A stretch of 64,000 nt of DNA from Acidiphilium iwatense (GCF_021556475.1 NZ_JAKGBZ010000014.1:34617-98616), one strand, 5' to 3'. Positions 55,307 to 64,000 are shown, numbered from the stretch's first letter. Translations and numbers: made by a program. Notes: generated by a model not told the origin, from the sequence alone.

Positions 55307-55415
55307 CAAAACCCCGTCGCCTTGTCATGACGGATCGCTTAGACGCCGCCGCAGGGGTTGTTACGACCCCGCAGGTTTATCCGACGATCATCGCAACCGA
55401 CATGGGAGATCAACC

Positions 55416-56489
55416 GTGCGATCCGATTTCAAACTGCGGCGCTCCACTCTGCTGCGCGCCGGCGCTGCCGCGCTGCTGGTCACCGGGCTCGGGGCCGGCG
55501 TCGCCCAGGCGGCGAACGTCACCCTGGTCGAGACCGGCTCGACCCTGCTCTACCCGCTGTTCAACATCTGGGTGCCGCATTTCGAGAAGGCGCATCCGGG
55601 CATCAGGGTCACCACCCAGGGCACCGGCTCGGGCACCGGCATCGCCGAGGCGATTTCCGGCGTCGTGCAGGTCGGCGCGTCGGACGCCTATATGTCGGAC
55701 CCGCAGATCAAGCAGAACCCCGACATCCTGAACATTCCGCTGGCGATCTCGGCCCAGGCGATCAACTACAACCTGCCCGGCCTGAACAACAGGCATCTCA
55801 AGCTGTCCGGCCCGGTGCTCGCCGGCATCTATGATGGCAAGATCGGCAAGTGGAACGCCCTGGCGATCGAGAAGCTCAACCCCGGCCTGAAGTTGCCTGA
55901 CCACAAGATCATCCCGGTGCACCGCACCGACGGTTCGGGCGACACCTTCATTTTCAGCCAGTATCTCAGCTTCTCCACGCCCTCGTGGAACAGCTCGGTC
56001 GGCTACGGCACCACGGTTTCCTGGCCGGCGGTGCCGGGCGGGCTGGGTGCCGAGGGCAATCCCGGCATGGTCGAGGCGCTCAAGCAGAACCCCTATTCCA
56101 TCGCCTATATCGGCGTATCGTTCCATCAGCAGGTGAAGCAGGCGAAGCTCGGCAAGGCGATGCTGCTGAACAAGGCGGGCAAGTTCGTGCTGCCGACCGC
56201 GAAAACGATCAGCGCCGCCGCCGACCAGCTCGTCGGCAAGACGCCGAAGGATGAGCGCATCAGCCTGGTCTTCGCCCCCGGCGCGGACAGCTACCCGATC
56301 ATCAACTACGAATACGCGATCGTGAACGCGAAGCAGCACAACGCCGCGACGGCGAAGGCAGTGAAGGCCCTGCTCACCTGGGCGAGCACCAAGGGCAACG
56401 CTCCGCATTTCCTCAAGCAGGTCGAGTTCAAGGCGCTGCCGCCGGCGGTGAGCAAGCTCTCCGCCGCGCAGATCGCCAAGATCCACTGA
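55416..56489 (+). CDS. pstS: Phosphate ABC transporter substrate-binding protein
   Basis: A 357-residue periplasmic protein. Signal peptide about 1-29 (ending VAQAA); the phosphate site shows ETGSTLLYPLFNIW, TTQGTGSGTGIA and HRTDGSGDTFIF. GTG start with GGGAGA 6 nt upstream. A stable hairpin follows the stop. It is the first gene of pstSCA. Confidence 0.94.
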   Translation: MRSDFKLRRSTLLRAGAAALLVTGLGAGVAQAANVTLVETGSTLLYPLFNIWVPHFEKAHPGIRVTTQGTGSGTGIAEAISGVVQVGASDAYMSDPQIKQNPDILNIPLAISAQAINYNLPGLNNRHLKLSGPVLAGIYDGKIGKWNALAIEKLNPGLKLPDHKIIPVHRTDGSGDTFIFSQYLSFSTPSWNSSVGYGTTVSWPAVPGGLGAEGNPGMVEALKQNPYSIAYIGVSFHQQVKQAKLGKAMLLNKAGKFVLPTAKTISAAADQLVGKTPKDERISLVFAPGADSYPIINYEYAIVNAKQHNAATAKAVKALLTWASTKGNAPHFLKQVEFKALPPAVSKLSAAQIAKIH

Positions 56490-56498
56490 CCATCGTGC

Positions 56499-56523
56499 GC
56501 CCTTCCGGCTTTGCCGGAGGGGC
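56499..56523 (+). terminator. Intercistronic hairpin between pstS and pstC
   Basis: GCCCTTCCGGC (56499-56509) pairs with GCCGGAGGGGC (56513-56523) with one G-T pair and a TTT loop. No T run follows. Such a hairpin commonly stabilises the pstS part of the message or attenuates read-through, giving more binding protein than permease. Confidence 0.5.
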
Positions 56524-56544
56524 GTTCTCGATTAAAGGGCGCGC

Positions 56545-57519
56545 ATGAAACGATCCGGCCCGTTCCGCCTTTGCCTCGCCGCCATCGCGATGGTCATCCC
56601 GGCGGCCCTGATCTTCATCGTCCTGTTTCTCGCTCAATATGCCTGGCAGGCTATCTTCTATAACGGTGTGCGCTTCGTCGGCACGATCAACTGGAGCCTC
56701 GGCAATCTGTATGCCAATCCGGTGGTCAGTCGCGGCTACCACGTGCCGATCGGCGCCGATTACGGCATTCTCGCCTTCATCGTCGGCACGCTGTTTTCCT
56801 CGTTCCTGGCGATCCTGTTCGCCCTGCCGGTCGCGGTCGGCACCGCGATTTTCCTCGCCGAAGCGGTTCCCGCCCGGCTGCGCCCAGGCTTGTCCATGCT
56901 GGTCGAGCTGGTCGCGGTGGTGCCGAGCGTGGTGTTCGGCCTGTGGGGCATCTATGTCCTGGCCCCGCTGATCTCGCATGATATCGGCCCCGGCATCACC
57001 GCGATTCTCGGCTTCATCCCGTTTTTCAACATCAACAACAGCACCGGCAGCGGCTTCGGCCTGCTCACCGCCTCGATCGTGCTCGCGCTGATGATCACCC
57101 CAATCATCGCCACCACATTATACGACGCGCTGCTTCAGGTGCCGCGCGAACTGCGCGAATCAGCGGTCGCCCTCGGCGCCACGCGGTTCGAGGTCGTCAC
57201 CAAGACGATGCTGCCCACCGTGCGCGTCACCCTGATCGGCGGCGTGGTGCTTGGGTTGGGCCGCGCGCTGGGCGAGACCATGGCGGTCCTCATGGTCTCC
57301 GGCGGGGCCTTGAACTACCTGCCGGGAACCATTTTCACCCCGATCAGCACCATGGCGTCGTTCATTCTCTCGCAGCTCGACAGCGCCTTGCAGGACCCTA
57401 CCAACATGGCGGTGAAGTCGCTGGCGGAAATCGCGCTCGTCTTGTTCGTCATCACCCTCGCGGTCAACGCCGCCGCGCGGGTTCTGGTGCGGGGAGCAAC
57501 CTTTGTCCGCAACCTTTGA
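56545..57519 (+). CDS. pstC: Phosphate ABC transporter permease PstC
   Basis: A 324-residue permease with about six TM helices. The PstC features are ALPVAVGTAIFLAEAVPARLR and the ABC coupling motif ELRESAVALGATRFEVVTKTMLPT. It forms the channel with PstA. Its 3' end overlaps pstA by 17 bp. Confidence 0.93.
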   Translation: MKRSGPFRLCLAAIAMVIPAALIFIVLFLAQYAWQAIFYNGVRFVGTINWSLGNLYANPVVSRGYHVPIGADYGILAFIVGTLFSSFLAILFALPVAVGTAIFLAEAVPARLRPGLSMLVELVAVVPSVVFGLWGIYVLAPLISHDIGPGITAILGFIPFFNINNSTGSGFGLLTASIVLALMITPIIATTLYDALLQVPRELRESAVALGATRFEVVTKTMLPTVRVTLIGGVVLGLGRALGETMAVLMVSGGALNYLPGTIFTPISTMASFILSQLDSALQDPTNMAVKSLAEIALVLFVITLAVNAAARVLVRGATFVRNL

Positions 57520-58369
57520 TACCAAGGGAAAGCGCTCCGCGCTGGAAACCCGCCGCCGGGCGCTCAGTGCCGCCGGCTGGGTTCTGTGCGGTTTCGCCTT
57601 TCTCCTGATCGCCGTCCCTCTGCTCGATCTCGTGCTCACCATCGCGATCAAGGGCGCGTCGGCCTTCTCGATCAAGCTGTTCACCACGTCGAGCAACGGC
57701 GTGAAGGGTGGGCTGCTGGCCGCGATCGTCGGCACCGCCGTGCTCTCGCTCGGCGCCCTGATCTTCGCGGTGCCGATCGGCGTCGGCGCCGGGATGTACC
57801 TCTCGGAATACGGCCAGAACCGGCTCGGCTCGGTGATCCGCTTCCTGTCCGATACGCTGACCGGCGTGCCATCCATCGTGCTCGGCTATTTCTCCTACAT
57901 CACCCTGGTGATCGGGCTCGGCTGGCAATTCTCGGCGTTGGCCGGGTCGATCACGCTCGCGATCATGATCGTGCCCTATCTCGCGCGGATCACCGAACTC
58001 TCGCTCCGGCGCGTGCCGATCACCATGCGCGAAGCCGCCTATGCGCTGGGGGCGAAGGATCGCACCGTCGCCTTCAAGATCGTTCTCTCGGCCGGGCTCC
58101 CCGGCGTGATCACCGGAGCGCTGCTCGCCCTCGCCATCTCGGTCGGCGAAACCGCACCTTTGATCCAGACCGCCGGCTGGTCGAACTATCTCTGGACCGG
58201 CAAGCTGACCCACGAGCCGATCGGCTACCTCACCTACGTGATCTGGACCTTCATCAACCAGCCCTACAAATCCGCCCACGCCCTCGCTTTCGCCGCCGCC
58301 CTTCTGGTCATGCTGGTGGTTCTCGCGATCAATATCGGCGTGCGCATCGTGCTGCGTCGGCGGATCTAA
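57503..58369 (+). CDS. pstA: Phosphate ABC transporter permease PstA
   Basis: A 288-residue permease with six TM helices and the coupling motif MREAAYALGAKDRTVAFKIVL. The start is probably the TTG at 57503, which has GGGGAG 6 nt upstream. It is the last gene of the operon: pstB and phoU, which normally follow, are absent, and a convergent ybaK gene begins 7 bp after the stop. Confidence 0.92.
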   Translation: MSATFDTKGKRSALETRRRALSAAGWVLCGFAFLLIAVPLLDLVLTIAIKGASAFSIKLFTTSSNGVKGGLLAAIVGTAVLSLGALIFAVPIGVGAGMYLSEYGQNRLGSVIRFLSDTLTGVPSIVLGYFSYITLVIGLGWQFSALAGSITLAIMIVPYLARITELSLRRVPITMREAAYALGAKDRTVAFKIVLSAGLPGVITGALLALAISVGETAPLIQTAGWSNYLWTGKLTHEPIGYLTYVIWTFINQPYKSAHALAFAAALLVMLVVLAINIGVRIVLRRRI

Positions 58370-58376
58370 CGCGCCG

Positions 58377-58853
58377 TTATTCCTGCCTTATATCGGCCAC
58401 CACGCCGCCGGTCAGCTCGGCCAGCGCCGCCGGCGCGATCGGAAACACGTGATGTGGCGATCCCGCCGCCGCCCAGATCACCGGGAACATCATCAAATCA
58501 CGGTCGATGAATATCGTCACCGACTCGCGATGGCCGAGCGGCGAAACCCCGCCGGCGGCGAATCCGGTCGCCGCCAGAACGAAATCCGGCCCGGCCGGTT
58601 CGAGTTTTGCCCCTGCCAGTCCAGCGAGTTTCGCCTTGGATACACGGTTCGCCCCCGAGGCGATGGCGAGCACCGGCACCTCGCCCGCCCGGAACACGAT
58701 CGACTTGGCGATTTCCGCCACGCCGCAGCCGATCGCCGCCGCGGCACCGGCAGCGGTGCGGGTGCCCTCGGGAAATTCGCTGATGGCATCGGCCAGACCG
58801 GCTGAGCGCAGTGCGGCGCGCACCCGCTCGACCGGATGATCCAGCGCCGTCAT
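58377..58853 (-). CDS. YbaK/EbsC family aminoacyl-tRNA deacylase-like protein
   Basis: A 158-residue YbaK/ProX-type protein: TAAGAAAAIGCGVAEIAKSIVFRA, the conserved lysine in KSIVF, and GFAAGGVSPLGH. Family members hydrolyse mischarged tRNA (Cys-tRNAPro in YbaK); the exact substrate is unknown here. The ATG overlaps the last base of the pepF stop, so it is part of an ABC-exporter/pepF/ybaK run. Confidence 0.88.
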   Translation of the reverse strand: MTALDHPVERVRAALRSAGLADAISEFPEGTRTAAGAAAAIGCGVAEIAKSIVFRAGEVPVLAIASGANRVSKAKLAGLAGAKLEPAGPDFVLAATGFAAGGVSPLGHRESVTIFIDRDLMMFPVIWAAAGSPHHVFPIAPAALAELTGGVVADIRQE

Positions 58854-60514
58854 CACACCGCGAGCGTCGCTTCGGCGGTCCTGACCACCGCTTGCAACGC
58901 ACCCGGCTCGAACGGCGATGTCAGCTTCGCCGCTTCGACCAGCTTGCCGAACGGCGCCGACCCGCCAAGCCCGCACAAATCGACATAGGTGTCGAAACTC
59001 GCCCGGTAATCCTTCTGCGATTTGACCCAGAACTGCAACGCGCAGCACTGCGCCAGCGTGTAGTCGATATAGTAGAACGGCGCGCCGTAGATGTGCATCT
59101 GACCCTGCCAGCGTCCGCCCTTGGCCGGATAGGCGAGATCGCCCCAGTTGCGCCACGGCAGATATATCTGCTCCAGCTTGCGCCACATCGCATGGCGCTC
59201 GGCGGGTGTCGCGTCGGGAGCAGCATAGACCTCGTGCTGGAAATGATCGACGCAGACGCCATAGGGCAGGAATTCCAGCGCACCGATCAGGTGCATCCGC
59301 CGGTAACGTTCGGTCTGCTCGCCGAACATCGGCTCGATATGCGGATAGGCGAGGAATTCCAGGCTCATCGAATGGATTTCCGCCGATTCCGAGGTCGGCC
59401 AGAGATAATCCATCGAAGGCTGCGCGCGGCTCTGATAGTTCTGAAAGGCGTGGCCCATTTCATGGGTGAACACATCGACATCGTGATGCGTGCCGTTGAA
59501 ATTGGCAAAAATATACGGCATCCCGAACGCCGGAAACGAGGTGCAGAACCCGCCGCCCGCCTTGGTCGGCCGGTTCTTCAAATCCATGAACCCGCCTTCG
59601 TTCATCTGGCGATAGAACCCGGCGAGGCGCGCATCCATCGCCTCGAACATCTCATTAGCCTTGGTCACCAACGCATCATGATCGCCATCCGGCTTCGGAT
59701 TGCCCTTCGGATCGACCAGCGCCTCGTCCCAGGCATAGAGCGTATCCAGCCCGTTATCCTGCCTGCGCCGCTCGACCAGTTTCGCCACCAGCGGCACCAC
59801 ATGCGCCAGCACCTCGCGCCGATAGGTCGCGACGCCCTCCGGCCCGTAATCGAGCCGCCCCATGCGCCGGTAGCCGAGTGCGATGAAATTCGCATCGCCC
59901 AGCGTCGTCGCCATCTTGTGGCGCAGCTTCACGAGCCTGTCGTAAATCTCGTCGAGTTCCGCACCGTGTTCGGCAAAAAACGCCCAGCGCGCAGCGGCGG
60001 CGCGATGCCTTGTGTCGCGATCCAGACTCTCCACATAGGGCGTCAGCCCGGCGAGATTGAGTGTCTTGCCGTCGAACTCGATCTTCGCCGAAGCGAGCAA
60101 TTCGGTATAGCGCGCATCGAGCTTGGCTTCGTCCTCGAGATCCTTCGCGATCGCCGGATCGAACGTCGTCACGTCGTTGCGCCAGATATCCAGCGCGTGC
60201 CGGCCGTATTGCGCCTCAATCGGCGCGGCATCGAGCGAGAGCAGCCGGTTCTTGATCCTGGTATCGTGCTCGGTGATCACCGGACCCAATTCATCGGCAT
60301 ATTCGCGCTCGGCCTTGTAGTCCGCATTCGCGGTATCCTGCGAAAAGCGCAGATAGACCAGCGAGGACCAGGTTCCGGTCACGCGCCGCAGCGCGTCCCA
60401 CGCCGCCAGCGCCTCGCGCACCGCGCCCCGGTCGAGCATTGCGTGCAAGTCGTCATACGCCGCCCGCAGACTGTCGCGGCTCGGTTTCGCTGCGGTGATG
60501 TCGTCGAATGTCAT
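58853..60514 (-). CDS. pepF: M3-family oligoendopeptidase F
   Basis: About 553 residues. The zinc motif HEMGH (351-355) with the downstream glutamate in SESAEIHSMSLEF and the C-terminal YIDYTLAQCCALQFW identify a PepF-type M3 peptidase that trims short peptides in the cytoplasm. ATG 60514 has GAGGG 8 nt upstream; an ATG at 60529 overlaps the exporter stop (ATGA) and is possible. Confidence 0.92.
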   Translation of the reverse strand: MTFDDITAAKPSRDSLRAAYDDLHAMLDRGAVREALAAWDALRRVTGTWSSLVYLRFSQDTANADYKAEREYADELGPVITEHDTRIKNRLLSLDAAPIEAQYGRHALDIWRNDVTTFDPAIAKDLEDEAKLDARYTELLASAKIEFDGKTLNLAGLTPYVESLDRDTRHRAAAARWAFFAEHGAELDEIYDRLVKLRHKMATTLGDANFIALGYRRMGRLDYGPEGVATYRREVLAHVVPLVAKLVERRRQDNGLDTLYAWDEALVDPKGNPKPDGDHDALVTKANEMFEAMDARLAGFYRQMNEGGFMDLKNRPTKAGGGFCTSFPAFGMPYIFANFNGTHHDVDVFTHEMGHAFQNYQSRAQPSMDYLWPTSESAEIHSMSLEFLAYPHIEPMFGEQTERYRRMHLIGALEFLPYGVCVDHFQHEVYAAPDATPAERHAMWRKLEQIYLPWRNWGDLAYPAKGGRWQGQMHIYGAPFYYIDYTLAQCCALQFWVKSQKDYRASFDTYVDLCGLGGSAPFGKLVEAAKLTSPFEPGALQAVVRTAEATLAV

Positions 60515-60525
60515 CGATGTTTCCC

Positions 60526-62313
60526 TCATTGTTCCGTCATCAGCCCCAACGCCTGACGCTCGAACAGCCGGCGGTAAATCCCGCCCTGCCGCGCCGTCAG
60601 CGCCTCGTGGGTTCCCTCTTCCACGACCGATCCATGATCGAAAACCAGGATGCGGTCCAGCGCGCGCACAGTCGAGAGCCGGTGAGCGACCACGATCACC
60701 GTGCGCCCGGTCATCAGCCGCTCGACCGCCTGCTGGATCAGCGCCTCGGATTCCGAATCGAGGCTCGCGGTCGCTTCGTCGAGAATCAGGATCGGCGCAT
60801 CGGCCAGGAACGCCCGCGCGATCGCCACGCGCTGCCGCTCGCCGCCCGACAGTTTCACCCCGCGCTCGCCGACCAGCGTGCGATAGCCGTTCGGCAAACC
60901 CACGATGAAATCATGGGCATTCGCCAGCATCGCCGCGTTCTCGATTTCCGCTGCCGTCGCATCCGGCCTGCCATAGGCGATGTTCTCCGCGAGCGAACGA
61001 TGGAACAAAATCGGCTCCTGCGCGACGATCGCGATTTCGGCGCGCAAACTCGCCTGGGTCAGCATCGCGATATCCTGCCCGTCGATCAGGATTCGTCCGT
61101 CTGTCACATCGTGCAGGCGCTGGATCAGCTTGACGAACGTCGTCTTGCCCGATCCCGAATGCCCAACCAGCCCGACCCGCTCGCCCGATGCGATCACCAC
61201 CGACAAATCGCGGAACAGCGGCGCGACATGGTCGCCATAGCGGAACCCCACGCGGTCGAACACGATCTCGCCGCGCAATATATGCGCGTCGATCGCCCCC
61301 GGCCGGTCGGCGATGCCGAAGTGCTGCGCTTCCAGCCGGACCATATCTTCCATCTCGTTGACCGAGCGCTGCAGATTGGCGATGTGGTAGCCGATATCGC
61401 GCAAATAGCCGAGCACGATCAGATACGCGGTGATCACCGTCGCCACGTCACCCGGACTCGCGCGCCGCATCCACCAGAGATACAGCGCCAGCCCGATGAT
61501 CGCGCAGCGCAGCACCATCAGCCCGGCACTCTGCCCGGTACCGACATTGGTGCCGCGCATCCAGGATCGCCGTGTGCGGCGCCGCCATTTGCCGATCACC
61601 CGTGCGAGCGTCGCATCCTCGCGCGATTCGGCGGCGAAGCCCTTGACCACCGCATTGCACGAAATCGCGTCGGCCAAAGCGGCACCCATCGCGGTATCGT
61701 AGCGATTCGACAGTTGCGCCGCCGGCGACACATAGCGCAGCGACAGGATCGCGGTGACGCCGATATAGAATACCGCGCCAATCGCGATCAGCCCGCCCAT
61801 GCTCGGCCAGTGCAGTCCGAGCACCGCCGAGGTGCCGACAAGCACCGCGAGCGCCGGCAGCAGGGCGATCAGGATCGTGTCGTTCAGCAGGTCGACCGCC
61901 CAGATGCCACGGGTGATCTTGCGCACGATCGCACCGGCGAAATTATTGCCGTGCCAGTCGGACGCGAAGCGCTGCACCCGGAAGAACGCTTCGCTGGCCA
62001 TCGCGCTCATCATCGCGAGCGTCAGGGCGACCACCGCGCGAAACGCCAGGTAACGCAGCACCGTCTGCGCCGCCGCCAGCAGCGCGATCGTCGCCAGAGC
62101 CCCGAGTGCCGCACGCAGCGAGACGGCACTGCGCACCGCCACCGCATTGACCAGATCGCCGGCATAGAGCGGCATGAACACGTCGGTCAGAGTCGCAAGC
62201 ACCATGGCGAGCGCGGTCGCAACGAACAACCAGCGCTGACGCGCCCAGCGGTGCGCAACGAAGCCGAATACCGCCCGAAACGGCGAATCCATATTTTTAT
62301 CGATCGAAGGCAT
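60526..62313 (-). CDS. ABC transporter, fused permease/ATPase exporter
   Basis: A 595-residue half-transporter. Six TM helices (about 25-330) are followed by the nucleotide-binding domain: Walker A GHSGSGKTT (about 385), Q-loop AQEPILF, signature LSGGERQR, Walker B ILILDEATAS and the H-loop AHRLS. It resembles MsbA/lipid- or peptide-type exporters, working as a homodimer; the substrate is unknown. It leads the exporter-pepF-ybaK run. Confidence 0.9.
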   Translation of the reverse strand: MPSIDKNMDSPFRAVFGFVAHRWARQRWLFVATALAMVLATLTDVFMPLYAGDLVNAVAVRSAVSLRAALGALATIALLAAAQTVLRYLAFRAVVALTLAMMSAMASEAFFRVQRFASDWHGNNFAGAIVRKITRGIWAVDLLNDTILIALLPALAVLVGTSAVLGLHWPSMGGLIAIGAVFYIGVTAILSLRYVSPAAQLSNRYDTAMGAALADAISCNAVVKGFAAESREDATLARVIGKWRRRTRRSWMRGTNVGTGQSAGLMVLRCAIIGLALYLWWMRRASPGDVATVITAYLIVLGYLRDIGYHIANLQRSVNEMEDMVRLEAQHFGIADRPGAIDAHILRGEIVFDRVGFRYGDHVAPLFRDLSVVIASGERVGLVGHSGSGKTTFVKLIQRLHDVTDGRILIDGQDIAMLTQASLRAEIAIVAQEPILFHRSLAENIAYGRPDATAAEIENAAMLANAHDFIVGLPNGYRTLVGERGVKLSGGERQRVAIARAFLADAPILILDEATASLDSESEALIQQAVERLMTGRTVIVVAHRLSTVRALDRILVFDHGSVVEEGTHEALTARQGGIYRRLFERQALGLMTEQ

Positions 62314-62559
62314 CGTTCAACACGATCCCGCGAACGCGGAATCACCTCTGAAAAGCAGCCAGGAAAACCCAGGGAATTGGACCGCGCCCGGCGGGGCGCG
62401 AGGCTGGACGACCTAACGGGCGCTCAATGGTCGCGCGGTGAGGTATCCGCCAAGGGACATTTTAATTGCGATATCCATCAATGCCCCCTTGGTTGAGTGT
62501 TGAACAGGGATAACAAGATAGCGCGCCGGCAGCGCCGTGTCCAGTGTCCCGATTCGGAG

Positions 62560-62592
62560 GTCGATGGGGTGATTGGGGTCCCACCCCTCGAC
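62560..62592 (-). terminator. Hairpin downstream of the aldo/keto reductase
   Basis: GTCGATGGGGTG (62560-62571) pairs with CACCCCTCGAC (62582-62592) with one bulged base, 10 bp past the reductase stop on the minus strand. No T tract is seen. The rest of the gap 62314-62601 holds no gene or clear structure that I can recognise. Confidence 0.4.
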
Positions 62593-62601
62593 GCTCCAGC
62601 T

Positions 62602-63582
62602 TCAGTGCCCGAGCACCGGATGCGGCCGGTAGGGCTCCGCAAGCCGGGCGATTTCCGCATCGGTCAGTTTCACGCCGAGCGCGGCGATCGCGTCGTCCAG
62701 GTGATGCGGCTTGGACGCGCCGATGATCGGCGCGGTCACGCCGGGCTGCGCCAGAACCCAGGCGAGCGCGACCTGCGCGTTGGACACGCCGCGCGCCGTC
62801 GCGATCTCGCTCACCCGGTCGACCACCGCGAAATCGCCCTCGTCGTAATAGAGCGTGTGGGCGAATTCATCGCTTTTGGCTCGCGTCGTTTCGCCTTTGT
62901 CCGTCTTGCTGCGATTGCCGGCGAGGAAGCCGCGCGCGAGCGGGCTCCAGGGGATCAGCCCAATCCCCTCGTCGCGGCAGAACGGGATCATTTCGCGCTC
63001 CTCCTCGCGATAGACCAGATTGTAGTGGTTCTGCATGGTCGCGAAGCGCGCGAGGCCGCGCCGGTCCGACGCGTTGAGCATTTTCGCGAAGCGCCACGCA
63101 TCCATCGACGAGGCGCCGATATGCAGCGCCTTGCCGGCGCGCACCACGGCGTCGAGCGCCTCCAGCGTCTCCTCAATCGGGGTGGATTTGTCGAAGCGGT
63201 GGATCTGGTAGAGATCGACATAATCCAGCTCCAGCCGCTTCAGACTCGCGTCGATCGCGTGCATGATGTGCTTGCGCGACAATCCGCGTTCGTTGGGTGT
63301 CTCGCCCATCGGGTTGAATACCTTGGTCGCGACGACCACCTGCTCGCGCGGCACCGCCATCTCGCGCAGCGCGCGGCCGAGCACGATCTCGCTCGCGCCC
63401 TTGGAATACATGTCGGCGGTGTCGAAGAAATTGATCCCGGCTTCCCAGGCGCGGCGGATGAACGGCTTGGCGTCCGCCTCATCCAGAACCCAGTCCCGCC
63501 AGGCCGACGTGCCGTAGGTCATGCAGCCCAGGCAGATGCGCGACACTTTGAGGCCGGTGCTGCCGAGATTGACATAATCCAT
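62602..63582 (-). CDS. Aldo/keto reductase
   Basis: A 326-residue NADPH-dependent TIM-barrel reductase. The catalytic tetrad lies in FFDTADMYSKG (Asp, Tyr), VATKVF (Lys) and YQIHRFD (His); the cofactor-binding segment PIIGASKPHHL is near the C-terminus. It resembles YajO/Tas-type reductases. ATG 63582 has AGAGGG 6 nt upstream. It is divergent from the tRNA gene. Confidence 0.92.
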   Translation of the reverse strand: MDYVNLGSTGLKVSRICLGCMTYGTSAWRDWVLDEADAKPFIRRAWEAGINFFDTADMYSKGASEIVLGRALREMAVPREQVVVATKVFNPMGETPNERGLSRKHIMHAIDASLKRLELDYVDLYQIHRFDKSTPIEETLEALDAVVRAGKALHIGASSMDAWRFAKMLNASDRRGLARFATMQNHYNLVYREEEREMIPFCRDEGIGLIPWSPLARGFLAGNRSKTDKGETTRAKSDEFAHTLYYDEGDFAVVDRVSEIATARGVSNAQVALAWVLAQPGVTAPIIGASKPHHLDDAIAALGVKLTDAEIARLAEPYRPHPVLGH

Positions 63583-63667
63583 CGAAATCCCTCTGATCTG
63601 AACCACTCCAATTAGGCACGAAGGCGGTTTACGACCAGCCTCAAAGCACTCTAAAAAGCCGAACGAC

Positions 63668-63757
63668 GGATGGGTGGCCGAGTGGTTTAAGGCAGCGGTC
63701 TTGAAAACCGCCATGCGTTTACGCGCATCGTGGGTTCGAATCCCACCCCATCCGCCA
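63668..63757 (+). tRNA. tRNA-Ser (anticodon UGA)
   Basis: A 90-nt tRNA with acceptor arms GGATGGG/CCCATCC, anticodon stem GCGGT-CTTGAAA-ACCGC giving anticodon TGA, a long variable arm typical of serine tRNA, the T-arm GTGGGTTCGAATCCCAC, and an encoded CCA end at 63755-63757. Confidence 0.96.
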
Positions 63758-63789
63758 CCCCCCTGAATTTACAGATATTTTAACGTATG

Positions 63790-63817
63790 AAAACCGGCTG
63801 ATTCCCGCCGGTTTTTG
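63790..63817 (+). terminator. Terminator of tRNA-Ser
   Basis: AAAACCGGC (63790-63798) and GCCGGTTTT (63807-63815) form a perfect 9-bp stem with an 8-nt loop, ending in TTTTT. It lies 32 bp past the tRNA. Confidence 0.8.
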
Positions 63818-63948
63818 GCGTTTTGCTGTTGCACCCCGACTCATCCTGTTGCATGGTATCCCACGCGTCATGTGGTAACTAGTACCCTCCGTCATTGATT
63901 TTGCGGCGGACCTTCGATTCGATGACTCCGCAACGACGGAGATGGTTC

Positions 63949-64000
63949 GTGACCGCGAAACAAAGTGCCGTAAAGAAGTATGTGGTGAAGCTCAGCCTCG
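63949..64000 (+). CDS. IS630-type transposase, N-terminal fragment cut by the window end
   Basis: From a GTG at 63949, preceded by GGAG at 63937-63940, the frame reads TAKQSAVKKYVVKLSL. This matches the start of many IS630-family transposases (KKYVVxLS followed by an E-R-x-x-L helix). Only 17 codons are visible. CTAG at 63879-63882, the favoured IS630 target, is a possible left junction, but the terminal repeat cannot be delimited without the right end. Confidence 0.6.
   Translation, partial: MTAKQSAVKKYVVKLSL

Noticed and set aside
58811..60556. A 581-codon plus-strand open frame opposite pepF
   Set aside because: No family pattern; the minus strand carries HEMGH and other M3 peptidase motifs.
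62509..62515. Similarity of AGGGATAACA to a homing-endonuclease site
   Set aside because: Only about ten bases match and there is no endonuclease gene; chance.
1..64000. CRISPR arrays, rRNA operons, prophage genes, tmRNA and riboswitches
   Set aside because: I looked for regularly spaced repeats, rRNA cores, phage structural genes and known riboswitch cores and saw none; a covariance-model search would be needed to exclude small RNAs.

Overview
The window is high-GC DNA from an alphaproteobacterium. The best guess is Acetobacteraceae/Rhodospirillales, of the Acidiphilium/Acidocella kind. This rests on gene orders typical of the class: rpmH-rnpA-yidD-yidC-engB-argB; an lptF-lptG-lptD-surA-rsmA block; SUV3-like helicase, S4 protein, fdxA, carD; and a zinc-ribbon protein near ftsE-ftsX. 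The genus is inference; no rRNA or other marker is present to settle it. Almost all of the sequence is coding, and most genes sit in tight operons joined by 1-8 bp overlaps.

Layout: 1-4.7 kb holds the end of a CueR-like MerR regulator, then (minus strand) a patatin phospholipase, an orphan sensor kinase and a PLP-dependent basic amino acid decarboxylase. 4.9-9.1 kb (plus) holds rpmH, rnpA, yidD, yidC, engB and argB. 9.2-14.1 kb holds a beta-carbonic anhydrase, comM/radC (minus), a RidA protein and a secreted CHAP protein. 14.1-23.1 kb is one long minus-strand run: flavin reductase, pdxA, pdxJ, lptF, lptG, lptD, surA, rsmA. 23.1-29.7 kb has the helicase/S4/fdxA/carD block, interrupted by a small inverted-repeat element, and htpG. 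29.7-36.5 kb has a dipeptidase, a zinc-ribbon protein, a racemase, ftsEX, a YdcF protein, an acyltransferase and an anion transporter. 36.6-40.1 kb is a DedA / ATP-grasp / TPR-sulfotransferase operon. 40.1-41.0 kb is a lower-GC ABM/CGNR pair behind a large palindrome. 41.1-45.3 kb is rpoZ-rsh-acpS-RNA methyltransferase. 45.4-53.5 kb holds folK, NYN nuclease, UDG, YjbR, a methyltransferase, a molybdopterin oxidoreductase, smpB, dapA, a lytic transglycosylase, pgpA and pncC. 53.7-58.4 kb holds split chromate transporters and pstSCA behind a Pho box. 58.4-64 kb holds ybaK, pepF, an ABC exporter, an aldo/keto reductase, tRNA-Ser(UGA) and the start of an IS630-type transposase.

The most interesting signals point to chromosome replication and segregation. 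A perfect 16-bp parS site lies at the centre of a 26-bp palindrome inside pdxA (22.3 kb). An AT-rich convergent intergenic gap at 35.1-35.25 kb is flanked by one perfect and one near-perfect DnaA box and looks like a candidate replication origin. With rpmH-rnpA-yidC at 5 kb, these suggest the window is origin-proximal. Other notable items are a 266-bp nested inverted-repeat element between fdxA and the S4 gene, a histone-H1-like tail on CarD, a tandem Arg/His-rich repeat in the CHAP protein, a pst operon lacking pstB and phoU at this locus, and the 40-bp palindromic operator upstream of the ABM/CGNR pair.
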